Below, in pieces: positions 24,978 through 31,516 of a stretch of 43,373 nt of DNA (position 1 is its first letter; every line of letters begins with the position of its first letter). The notes beneath the pieces are model-generated. The model did not search any database. It was given only the letters and a program-made list of their open reading frames with translations, and was not told the origin of the DNA. A program made the translations under genes and the position numbers. The DNA comes from Pseudonocardia sp. KRD291. GTDB taxonomy: Bacteria; Actinomycetota; Actinomycetes; Mycobacteriales; Pseudonocardiaceae. Location of the stretch: assembly GCF_019263595.1 (NCBI RefSeq), contig NZ_JADQDD010000015.1:1-43373 (forward strand). Reading direction: 5' to 3'.

Positions 24978-25519
24978 TCACCGCCCTCGATGTCAGCCCG
25001 CCATGCCGCGACCGCGGCCCGGTGTCGTGGGCAGTCCTCGGTGTGGCCGGACTCGTTGTCGTTGGGGTGGGACTCGAACGGGCCGCGGTCTGCGACCTGC
25101 TGGTCGCACGACCCGCAGCGCCACCACGTAGTCGGCGTCCGGAACAACCCCTCCCCCGGCCCGGTGGGATCGGGTGCGCGGCCCTCGACCAGCCACTCGA
25201 ACACCGCCTCGCCCCGCGACCGTTCACCGTCGGCGGGTACGCAGAGGGCGGCGCCGATCTCGTCCCACGAACGGCCCGCTGCTCGGGCGTCGAGGGCGTG
25301 CTCGGTCCGCTGCGACTGCGCTACCCGCGCCATCAGGTCGGCGGCCCGTACCGCTGCCATGGGGTCGTCGAGCCTGGTCCGGGTCAGTACCTGGAAACCG
25401 TCCACGGGGACGTCATCGCGGACCGCGCCGAACGCCTCGACCGCAGCCGTGATGATCAGCTCTCGGACCCGGTGCGCAACACGTGTCCGGTGGTCCCGGG
25501 TGGTGCCGCCGGCGTTCAC
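24971..25519 (-). CDS. Transfer-operon protein with zinc-finger-like C-terminus
   Basis: The 182-residue product starts at GTG 25519, overlapping the WhiB stop as GTGA. A central segment, ARAAGRSWDEIGAALCVPAD, looks like a sigma-like helix-turn-helix often seen in actinobacterial element proteins. The C-terminal part has a Cys/His set (WWRCGSCDQQVADRG, then SGHTEDCPRH) fit to bind one zinc ion. This suggests a nucleic-acid-binding or adaptor protein. I know similar unnamed proteins beside TraG-type genes in actinobacteria, but no function. Its stop overlaps the next membrane gene. Confidence 0.7.
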   Translation of the reverse strand: MNAGGTTRDHRTRVAHRVRELIITAAVEAFGAVRDDVPVDGFQVLTRTRLDDPMAAVRAADLMARVAQSQRTEHALDARAAGRSWDEIGAALCVPADGERSRGEAVFEWLVEGRAPDPTGPGEGLFRTPTTWWRCGSCDQQVADRGPFESHPNDNESGHTEDCPRHRAAVAAWRADIEGGEW

Positions 25520-25992
25520 CGCGCACCTCCGGCCACACCGTCACGCAGGGCGGCGGCCCACCGGTCCACGGTCCGCCGTGACACCCCGCACGTCTGCGCG
25601 ACCCGGTCGCGGTCGCCGCCACCGGCCAGGGCGGCGTATCCGGCCTCCCGGCTCTCCGACGGCGTGCGGCCGACCGAGCACACCGGCCGCGCGAACGGGC
25701 CCGGCCTGCGACGGCGCCGCACCGGGCGGGCGGACCGGCGCAGGCCCGCCCGCTCCGTCTCGCCGAGCCCACCAGCGACCCCGAACGGCAGATCCTCCAC
25801 CGCCCAGGCCAGGCACTCAGGCTGGACCGGGCACCCGGCACACACCCGCTTCGCCGCCACCTCGGCACGTTCCAGTGCCGGGCCGTCGATCGCAGTCGGG
25901 AAGAACATCTCCGGATCGCGGTCCCGGCACGCCGCCGAGCTCCGCCAGTCCCGGGCCTCGCCGGTCCCCTGCTCGCGTCCTACCATCGTCAT
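25516..25992 (-). CDS. WhiB-family regulator with C-terminal HTH extension
   Basis: ATG at 25992 follows a good AGGAG site (mRNA AGGAGAG). The 158-residue product has the four WhiB cysteines Cys22, Cys51, Cys54 and Cys60 (AACRDRDPEMFFP and VCAGCPVQPECLAW) and the conserved turn LPFGVAGGLGETER, so it should carry a 4Fe-4S cluster. Unlike short WhiB proteins it has a second helix-turn-helix-like segment near the end (RDRVAQTCGVSRRTVDRWAA). WhiB proteins regulate transcription with the sigma factor; an element-encoded one could time transfer genes by redox state (inference). It overlaps the next gene by GTGA. Confidence 0.92.
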   Translation of the reverse strand: MTMVGREQGTGEARDWRSSAACRDRDPEMFFPTAIDGPALERAEVAAKRVCAGCPVQPECLAWAVEDLPFGVAGGLGETERAGLRRSARPVRRRRRPGPFARPVCSVGRTPSESREAGYAALAGGGDRDRVAQTCGVSRRTVDRWAAALRDGVAGGAR

Positions 25993-26135
25993 CTCTCCTG
26001 TTCCCTGTAGTGGTGCGGAGAGATCGGCCCGGCGGCTGACTTCCGCCAAGAACCCGTCGCCGGGCCGAACCCCTCGTTTCGTGTTGTCCTGCACTGCATC
26101 CCGCGCGGCCGATCTCGCGGTCTCGGGCCGGTTTC

Positions 26136-26849
26136 TCACGAGCCGGCCTCCTCGTCGTCGGCCGGCTCCTCGGGGGTGAACTCGGTGTCGCAGACCCCGC
26201 AGACGATCGGCCCGGCCTCGCGCACCGACGGCGCGACCCGGATCCGGCGCCCGCACCCACAGACGCAGGCCGGCGGGCCCGGCTTCTTCGTCGTCTCCCC
26301 ACCCGTGGGCTCAGCCGCCCGGTACATGCGCAGCACCCGCCCCAGCTCGGCGATCACCGGCTCGTAGGCGCTCTGCGTCGCGGCGGGGACCGTGGTCGGC
26401 GACCAGCCGATCCGCGGGTCCTTGACGACCTCGATCCCGACCTCGGTCGCGACCGCCTTGAACTTCGCGTTGTGCCAGCGGCCCTGACGCGAGGTGTCCT
26501 GCACCCCGCGGGCGTGAGCCAGGGCGTGCGCGGCCTCGTGCAGCAACGTCCCCAGCACCGCCGCGGGGCCGCGGGCCAGCCCCTCGCCCCCGATGAACAC
26601 CTCGGCCATGCCGACCTGCCCGGCCTCGCTCTCGGCCGGAGTCCAGCGCATCGCCGCGAAGTGCCCCAGCCGCAGCGCGCCGCCCCGGTCACCCGATCCG
26701 GCGCCGAGCACGATCACCACCTGCGGCAGCTCCGGGTGCCGGACCCGGATCGCCTCCCAGGCCTCCTCCAGCGCGCCCACCATCGGCGCGCTGATCGCCC
26801 CCGTCTCGCTGTGCTCCGTTGACACGGTCGCGTCAACCACGGCGGTCAC
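26136..26849 (-). CDS. SprT-like zinc metalloprotease
   Basis: GTG at 26849 overlaps the upstream gene's stop (GTGA). The 237-residue protein contains LLHEAAHALAHARGV with the HExxH metal site, and the downstream third ligand in GRWHNAKFKAVATEVG, as in SprT/SPRTN proteases. A C-terminal zinc ribbon follows: CVCGCGRRIRV, then PIVCGVCDTEF. SprT-family enzymes in eukaryotes cleave proteins cross-linked to DNA. Here the gene sits inside a transfer operon whose relaxase makes a covalent DNA adduct, suggesting a role in releasing it (inference). Length and domain order fit the family. Confidence 0.85.
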   Translation of the reverse strand: MTAVVDATVSTEHSETGAISAPMVGALEEAWEAIRVRHPELPQVVIVLGAGSGDRGGALRLGHFAAMRWTPAESEAGQVGMAEVFIGGEGLARGPAAVLGTLLHEAAHALAHARGVQDTSRQGRWHNAKFKAVATEVGIEVVKDPRIGWSPTTVPAATQSAYEPVIAELGRVLRMYRAAEPTGGETTKKPGPPACVCGCGRRIRVAPSVREAGPIVCGVCDTEFTPEEPADDEEAGS

Positions 26850-27097
26850 CGGGCCACCGCCGATCGGACAGCGTTCACGAACGAGGTCGGGTGGGCGTGC
26901 GCCTCGACCGGCTCGCCGAACCGGCCGCGCGAGTCCGGGCACAACACCGAGCCGTCCCGGTGGGAGAACTGCGGAACGGCTCCGGCCCTCGCGGGCCACC
27001 CCAGCGGGGGCGCGCACTCCACGACCTCGCGGCACCCCGGGCACACCAGGTGCTCCGGATCGACGCCGGTAGAGGGTGGGGAATCGGTGACGGACAT
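26846..27097 (-). CDS. Small CxxC protein of transfer operon
   Basis: ATG at 27097 has a strong ribosome binding site (TTGGAGG, 5 nt before). The 83-residue product reads MSVTDSPPSTGVDPEHLVCP, GCREVVECAPPLGWP and FSHRDGSVLCPDSRGRFGEP. The CPGCREVVEC set plus HRDGSVLC could bind one zinc ion, as in small zinc-ribbon proteins. Its stop overlaps the GTG of the SprT-like gene, so the two are coupled. Similar short proteins occur in actinobacterial elements, with no known function to my knowledge. Confidence 0.7.
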   Translation of the reverse strand: MSVTDSPPSTGVDPEHLVCPGCREVVECAPPLGWPARAGAVPQFSHRDGSVLCPDSRGRFGEPVEAHAHPTSFVNAVRSAVAR

Positions 27098-27378
27098 CGT
27101 GGCCTCCAAGAGGGACGCGGGCCGGTCGGGCCGTTGACGTGGGTGGCGGGCGCTGTCCCCGCCGCCCTTCGGCGCGTCCGCGCGGCCTCCGAGGCTCGCG
27201 ATCAAGGGCGGCCGCCAGGCCGTCGCCGAAGGCGATGCGCAGCACCCTTTTTCGTGAGTGAGGCCGTGCTCAGCTCGGCCCGGCCGGCACGCCCCGCCGC
27301 AGGCGGGACCTCCCGCAGTTTCCTCGGCCCGCGTGGCCTTGAACGCGAACCCGCGCCCGTCGGAACCGCCTGCCGGGG
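27098..27378. other. 281-bp gap inside the transfer operon
   Basis: This is the only large gap among otherwise overlapping transfer genes. Open frames on the minus strand lack a credible start. It contains GC-rich inverted segments and a run of T at 27247-27251, so a promoter, processing site or terminator for the downstream genes may lie here. No gene is supported. Confidence 0.4.
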
Positions 27379-27618
27379 TCACGACCCCGCCCCCGACGTC
27401 GCGGCCCGCTCGGTCTTGTTCAGGGCGGGCGTCGCCGCCTCGTCGACACCGGACATGAACGACGACAGCGCGCCCGGCAGCCCGTCGCCGACCGGCGTCG
27501 CGACGAACATGACGATCGCGACCAGGGCGAAGAGGATCGCACCCAGAGCCGACCGGGCCTTGGCGCAGATTGCCGCGCCGACGATCGCGAACAAGATCAG
27601 CAATCCGACGCTGCCCAT
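27379..27618 (-). CDS. Small two-transmembrane protein
   Basis: ATG at 27618 overlaps the stop of the excisionase-like gene (ATGA). The 79-residue product has two hydrophobic helices (GLLILFAIVGAAICA and ALGAILFALVAIVMFVA) and a polar tail (FMSGVDEAATPALNKTERAA). It resembles small pilin-like or spread-type membrane proteins of actinobacterial elements in size and placement, but I recognise no family. Translational coupling to the regulatory gene at the operon head suggests it is made early in element activation. Confidence 0.7.
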   Translation of the reverse strand: MGSVGLLILFAIVGAAICAKARSALGAILFALVAIVMFVATPVGDGLPGALSSFMSGVDEAATPALNKTERAATSGAGS

Positions 27619-27965
27619 CAGCCGGCGCTCCGATGACGGGCGGCCGAAACACCGGCGGCGCTGATCTCGCGCGTATCCGGGTGCGCCATGACCGACGCCG
27701 GATCCGCGCCTGCGATCCACTCCTCGGCGACGGCGCGGCTGACGTACCAACGATTCCCGATCCGCCGTGCCGGCAAGATCTCCGGAATCAGGCGGCGGAT
27801 CTTCTGGCAGTTGGAACTGGCCGAGCCACCCGGGCCGACGGCACCGAACCAGAGTTCGGCGACCTCTTCGACGGTGAGCAGCAGGGGGTGGTGCAGAGCG
27901 TTCTCCGGACCGTCGCCGTCGTCCGGACGCGACGTGTCAGAACGTTCGCGATAGTGAACAGACAT
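27618..27965 (-). CDS. Excisionase-like HTH DNA-binding protein
   Basis: ATG at 27965 is chosen because a strong GGAGGAG lies 6 nt upstream. The 115-residue protein has a MerR/excisionase-type winged helix: HPLLLTVEEVAELWFGAVGP, then CQKIRRLIPEILPARRIGNR and WYVSRAVAEEWIA. This fold is used by Xis proteins and by element regulators. It heads the transfer operon rather than sitting beside the integrase, so it could act as Xis or as the operon's regulator. The sequence ahead forms a hairpin that overlaps its ribosome binding site. Confidence 0.8.
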   Translation of the reverse strand: MSVHYRERSDTSRPDDGDGPENALHHPLLLTVEEVAELWFGAVGPGGSASSNCQKIRRLIPEILPARRIGNRWYVSRAVAEEWIAGADPASVMAHPDTREISAAGVSAARHRSAG

Positions 27966-27973
27966 CGAGACTC

Positions 27974-28014
27974 CTCCTGTGACGGGCGCCAACTTGGCGG
28001 CGCCATCACAGGAG
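27974..28014 (-). promoter_or_regulatory. Leader hairpin overlapping the excisionase ribosome binding site
   Basis: On the minus-strand transcript CTCCTGTGA pairs with TCACAGGAG, and an inner GGCGCC pairs with GGCGCC around an 8-nt loop, with a small bulge between. The 3' arm includes the AGGAG of the excisionase-like gene, so folding would hide the ribosome binding site. Alternatively the dyad is an operator. Confidence 0.5.
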
Positions 28015-28029
28015 AACCCCGGAATGCAC

Positions 28030-28060
28030 GAGGGACCCGGACAAAATGTCCGGGTCCCTC
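28030..28060. terminator. Perfect 14-bp hairpin upstream of the transfer operon
   Basis: GAGGGACCCGGACA at 28030-28043 pairs perfectly with TGTCCGGGTCCCTC at 28047-28060 around an AAA loop. It lies between the nuclease gene and the transfer operon. It could terminate transcripts reading in from the nuclease gene or insulate the operon promoter. No U-run follows. Confidence 0.55.
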
Positions 28061-28211
28061 AGAGATTGCGACTGATCACCGAAATCTAGTTGTCAGGGAG
28101 GAACAGGTCAACTGCTGACGTTCAAACCACGAATGGTGCGGTAAGGCGAGACCGATCAGTCGAGTGGCCTGGCTGCAGCGCCTTCACCGGTGGGTCGCTG
28201 GCTCCGGCTGC

Positions 28212-29420
28212 TCAGCGCTCGCAGCCGATGCCGTCGTCGTCGGCGTCCAGCCTGTGCTTGTCCGAGCCGGTGACGTCGTACGGCCCGCCTAGGTCTCCGC
28301 AGTCCAGGTCCTTGACCGAGACCGGTATGCATGGCGAGTACCCGGGCTCACACCCCGAACCCGCCGCCTGTGCCGTGGTCGGGGCTGGCGCGGCCGCCGC
28401 GGCGACCTGGCCGATTTCAGGCGCACTCGCCTGGAGGTCTGCGTCCTGGCGGGCCGCCGCCGCTTGCCGGGCCTGGGCTTGACGAGTTGCTGTCTCCTGA
28501 GCCTGCCGGTCGCGCTCGGCCTGCGCTGCCTGCTGCTCCACGACTCGCTCTCGCTGACGGGCCTGGTCGCCCATCGATCGATGGGCGTCGTACACCGCCG
28601 CGACGGTGTCGCGGGACGTGCTCAGCTGGGCCGTCAGGCGCTGGACATCGGCGGCTGAGAGCACGCCCCAAACGAGACCCTGGCGAGGTCCGGCGAACAC
28701 GGATTGCAACTGGTCCACGCGACCGAGTAGACCCTGTGTCTGTGCGGCGGCCTGGTCGAACTCGGCTGAGCTCCACGGCGTCGCCGCGACCTGCGCCGCA
28801 GTCGCCTCCGAACTCAACGCTTCTACCTGGGATGGGACGGTGCAGGCGACGGTGTCGGCGTAGAGGCCCCGCCCGTCCGCGCGCGCTTCCTCTTGGGCCT
28901 CGACCACGTCGCTGTAGTAGCGATCGTTACCTCCGACCTTCGAGGCAGTCCCAAGTCCTTCGCGTGCGATCTCGGCGTTGACCAGTCGGTCCTGTCCGTC
29001 GTAGACGGCGGCCAGCGTGCGGTCGTAGCGGTCGAGGCGCTCGACGTCGAACGCCAGCTGCACCGTGCTGCCGACCGGGATCATCTGTGCCAGACGGGCC
29101 GCGGCTTCCGGGCCGAGACACTCGACGTCGCGGTTCGGGTCCTTGGTCTCGGGGGTGTCGACGTTCAACAGGCGGATGCTCGTCGTCCGCCCCGCGACGC
29201 TCGCCTCGAACGTGTCGCCGTCGACGATGCGCTGCACCACGGCCTGCTCGGCGGAGGACTGCACGGCGACATAGCCGACACCTGCGGTCACCCCCGTCGC
29301 CGCGACGATCCCCACGACGACCTTGCCGATACCGATCACGAATTGCCCCCTGAAGGCACGACGGGGCCGACCGTCGGTCTCGCGCGACGCTGGACCCGAA
29401 CCCTGAGTCTCCCCCGACAT
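28212..29420 (-). CDS. Exported thermonuclease-like protein with excalibur domain
   Basis: From ATG at 29420 (GTG at 29429 is also possible) the protein has 402 residues. An N-terminal signal anchor (IGKVVVGIVAATGVTAGVGY) is followed by an SNase-like domain with VVQRIVDGDTFEASVAGRTT, then RLLNVDTPETKDPNRDVECL and ERLDRYDRTLAAVY, which holds the catalytic Arg/Asp/Glu set of staphylococcal nuclease. A helical Gln/Ala-rich stalk leads to a C-terminal excalibur calcium-binding module (CGDLGGPYDVTGS, then LDADDDGIGCER). It should cut DNA or RNA at the cell surface. Its place beside a transfer operon suggests a role in mating-contact DNA handling or competition (inference). Confidence 0.88.
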   Translation of the reverse strand: MSGETQGSGPASRETDGRPRRAFRGQFVIGIGKVVVGIVAATGVTAGVGYVAVQSSAEQAVVQRIVDGDTFEASVAGRTTSIRLLNVDTPETKDPNRDVECLGPEAAARLAQMIPVGSTVQLAFDVERLDRYDRTLAAVYDGQDRLVNAEIAREGLGTASKVGGNDRYYSDVVEAQEEARADGRGLYADTVACTVPSQVEALSSEATAAQVAATPWSSAEFDQAAAQTQGLLGRVDQLQSVFAGPRQGLVWGVLSAADVQRLTAQLSTSRDTVAAVYDAHRSMGDQARQRERVVEQQAAQAERDRQAQETATRQAQARQAAAARQDADLQASAPEIGQVAAAAAPAPTTAQAAGSGCEPGYSPCIPVSVKDLDCGDLGGPYDVTGSDKHRLDADDDGIGCER

Positions 29421-29639
29421 ATCGGGCACGTGGGTCCGGCGTTATCGGCGAGCGCGGTCGAGGCCGCGGTGCACCCCCGAGATCATCACAATTGCGGAGG
29501 GAGACGAAGTTGGTCAGCGCCGGCGCCGTGCCGGATCCGGTATGGGCTTCGGCGGATCCGCTGTGCTCAGCTCTACCCCGATGATCTGAGGTGTCCAGGG
29601 TGCGACAGATGCGCCACACCCGATGGTCCGCTACCCCGG

Positions 29640-30218
29640 TCAGTGCACTCGGTCAGGCTCGTCGACGAGCCGCCCAACCGCAACGATGATCGATTCCCAC
29701 GGGAGAGCGCGATCGGCAGGCGCTTGACGCGGCTCGTGCAGGGTCCAGACGGCGGGCCCGTAGATCAGGTGCACGTCGCCCGCTCTCAACGCCGAGAGAT
29801 GGCCGGCCCACGCCGGATGCCGCGCGTGCGCCGCGTTGACCCGCGGGAAGACGGCGACCGGGACCTCCGGGTTACCGATGGCCTCGCACACCGTCGTCAG
29901 GGCCTGGTTGTCCGCGATTCCCAGAGCCAGCTTGGCGACGGTGTTGGCCGACGCAGGGGCCACGACGTAGCAGATCACCGGCGGGTGCGGGCTCTGCTCA
30001 CCGGGCTGCCGAGGCGCCACGCGCACCGGCAGTCCGGTGACTGCCTCCAACTCGGCGATCTCACCGGACTCGTCGAGCCACTGACCGGCCGTCGGGGTCA
30101 AAGTGACCGCGACCCGCCATCCGCGATCGAGCGCGGGCAGGACGAACCCGGAGCGGATCGTCTCGACCCCGCCGACCGCGCTGGCGACCAGGCCGACGAC
30201 GGGACGGTCGTCGCTCAC
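29640..30218 (-). CDS. Flavoprotein (PPCDC/LanD-like fold)
   Basis: The 192-residue product begins VVGLVASAVGGVETIRSGFV and contains VICYVVAPASANTVAKLALG, where PASANT-K is the flavin-binding signature of the HFCD/flavoprotein family, and ALTTVCEAIGNPEVPVAVFP. Members decarboxylate cysteine-containing peptides or pantothenoylcysteine, or serve unknown redox roles. Its GTG start overlaps the stop of the XRE-TPR gene (GTGA). Pairs of an XRE-TPR regulator and such a flavoprotein are frequent in actinomycetes, but the pathway is unknown to me. Confidence 0.85.
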   Translation of the reverse strand: MSDDRPVVGLVASAVGGVETIRSGFVLPALDRGWRVAVTLTPTAGQWLDESGEIAELEAVTGLPVRVAPRQPGEQSPHPPVICYVVAPASANTVAKLALGIADNQALTTVCEAIGNPEVPVAVFPRVNAAHARHPAWAGHLSALRAGDVHLIYGPAVWTLHEPRQAPADRALPWESIIVAVGRLVDEPDRVH

Positions 30219-31432
30219 CTGACCGCCCGGCAGCGTTGGGCGAGTCCCCGCAGCTGCGACGATCGGCTCCCACCTGTGACGGGCGCCCGCCGGTGCATGG
30301 CCTTGACCGTCTCGCGGACGACGGCGCTGTGCCGCACCAGCGCGGGCGCGGTGCGTTCTGCGTCGAGCAGCAGGGTCACCGCGTCATCGTCGCGAGCCAG
30401 GTGCGAGAGCGCCCGCGCGAGGTCGATCATGTGCGTCACCTGGCGCTCGACCGGCAGGTGGGCCACATCAAGATTCTCACCTCGCCTGGCGACCCATGCC
30501 ATATCGCCGAGGTCGAGCCCGGCTGACAGGCGGTGCAGCTCGACGTTGGTCGGGCCGAAACCCGTCTGCCAATAGTTGGCGTCCTCGCCGAGCCGCTCGG
30601 CCGAGCGCTCTGCGTGCGCGAGCAGCTCGTCCGCGGCGGCACGGTCCTGCCTGCGGGCCGCCGCCACCGCGGTCCGCAGGTGCAGCATGCCGAGCAGGCT
30701 CAACGCGTCCGGGTCGCCGGCGGCGACCTGCGGCCCGAGCCAGCGGGCCGCGGTCTCGCCGAGGCTCAGCGCATCGTCGTAGCGTCCGACGGCCAGCAGG
30801 GCGTGTGTCGCCGCCCGGGCGGCCGACGCCAGAACGAGCGGGTCCTCGGCCTCGTCAGCCGCCTTCATCGCACGTTCGGCGGCGATCCACGACAGGTCGG
30901 CTTCGCCGACCTTGCTCAGGGTCGTCGCCGCCAGGTGGTGCGTGCGCGCCGACATCGCCCATGCCCGCCGGCGCTCGCCCGGTTCGCGGTCGGCAGCGCT
31001 GTCCTCGAGCTGCTGGGCGGCCTGGATAAGGCGCGGGAGCCGCTCGACAACCTCGCCGATCCGGCCGCGCTGGTAGTCGGACCACAGGAACTCGACCAGC
31101 TGCTCGGCCTGCCGCACGTCCGGTGGTGCGCCGGTCTCCGCGGCGAACAGCACCCGGGACAGCCGTCCCGGAGCCATCAGCGCGTCGCGGATCGCGGGGA
31201 TGTTGTCGCGTTCCTGGTCGTCCTCCATGAGGACGGGCTGGCCCATGAGGTCGCCCAACGAGACGCGCAGGGCGCCGGCCAGCTCGGTGAGCAGGTCGAC
31301 CCGGCGGATCTGGCGCTCGCCCCGCTCGATCTTGCTCAGCCAGTCCGTACTCCGCCCGACGAGACCGGCGAGCTGGCTCTGTGTGTACCCACGCCGCTGC
31401 CGGTAGAAGGCGATCCGCTCGCCGATCTGCAT
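30215..31432 (-). CDS. XRE-type HTH regulator with TPR-like repeats
   Basis: From ATG at 31432 (upstream GTG at 31453 is an alternative) the product has 405 residues. The N-terminus is a Cro/CI helix-turn-helix: IGERIAFYRQRRGYTQSQLA, then GLVGRSTDWLSKIERGERQI. The remaining ~330 residues are helical repeats resembling TPRs (AAERAMKAADEAEDPLVLAS, then DDALSLGETAARWLGPQVAA and so on). This is the actinobacterial XRE-TPR regulator type, thought to respond to a ligand through the repeats. It is coupled to a flavoprotein gene and lies between the integrase and transfer regions, so it may control element genes (inference). Confidence 0.88.
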   Translation of the reverse strand: MQIGERIAFYRQRRGYTQSQLAGLVGRSTDWLSKIERGERQIRRVDLLTELAGALRVSLGDLMGQPVLMEDDQERDNIPAIRDALMAPGRLSRVLFAAETGAPPDVRQAEQLVEFLWSDYQRGRIGEVVERLPRLIQAAQQLEDSAADREPGERRRAWAMSARTHHLAATTLSKVGEADLSWIAAERAMKAADEAEDPLVLASAARAATHALLAVGRYDDALSLGETAARWLGPQVAAGDPDALSLLGMLHLRTAVAAARRQDRAAADELLAHAERSAERLGEDANYWQTGFGPTNVELHRLSAGLDLGDMAWVARRGENLDVAHLPVERQVTHMIDLARALSHLARDDDAVTLLLDAERTAPALVRHSAVVRETVKAMHRRAPVTGGSRSSQLRGLAQRCRAVR

Positions 31433-31516
31433 CTCGTCACCAGCCCCGCGCACGGTCTCAGGCTACCGTCGTCCGGCGCCTCGAAAAGGACTCTCGCACA
31501 ATCGGACGCACCGCCG

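Noticed and set aside
27098..27378. Minus-strand frame joining 27652 to the CxxC gene
   Set aside because: The stretch reads through Gly/Pro/Ala-rich sequence with no conserved segment, whereas ATG 27097 has a strong ribosome binding site.
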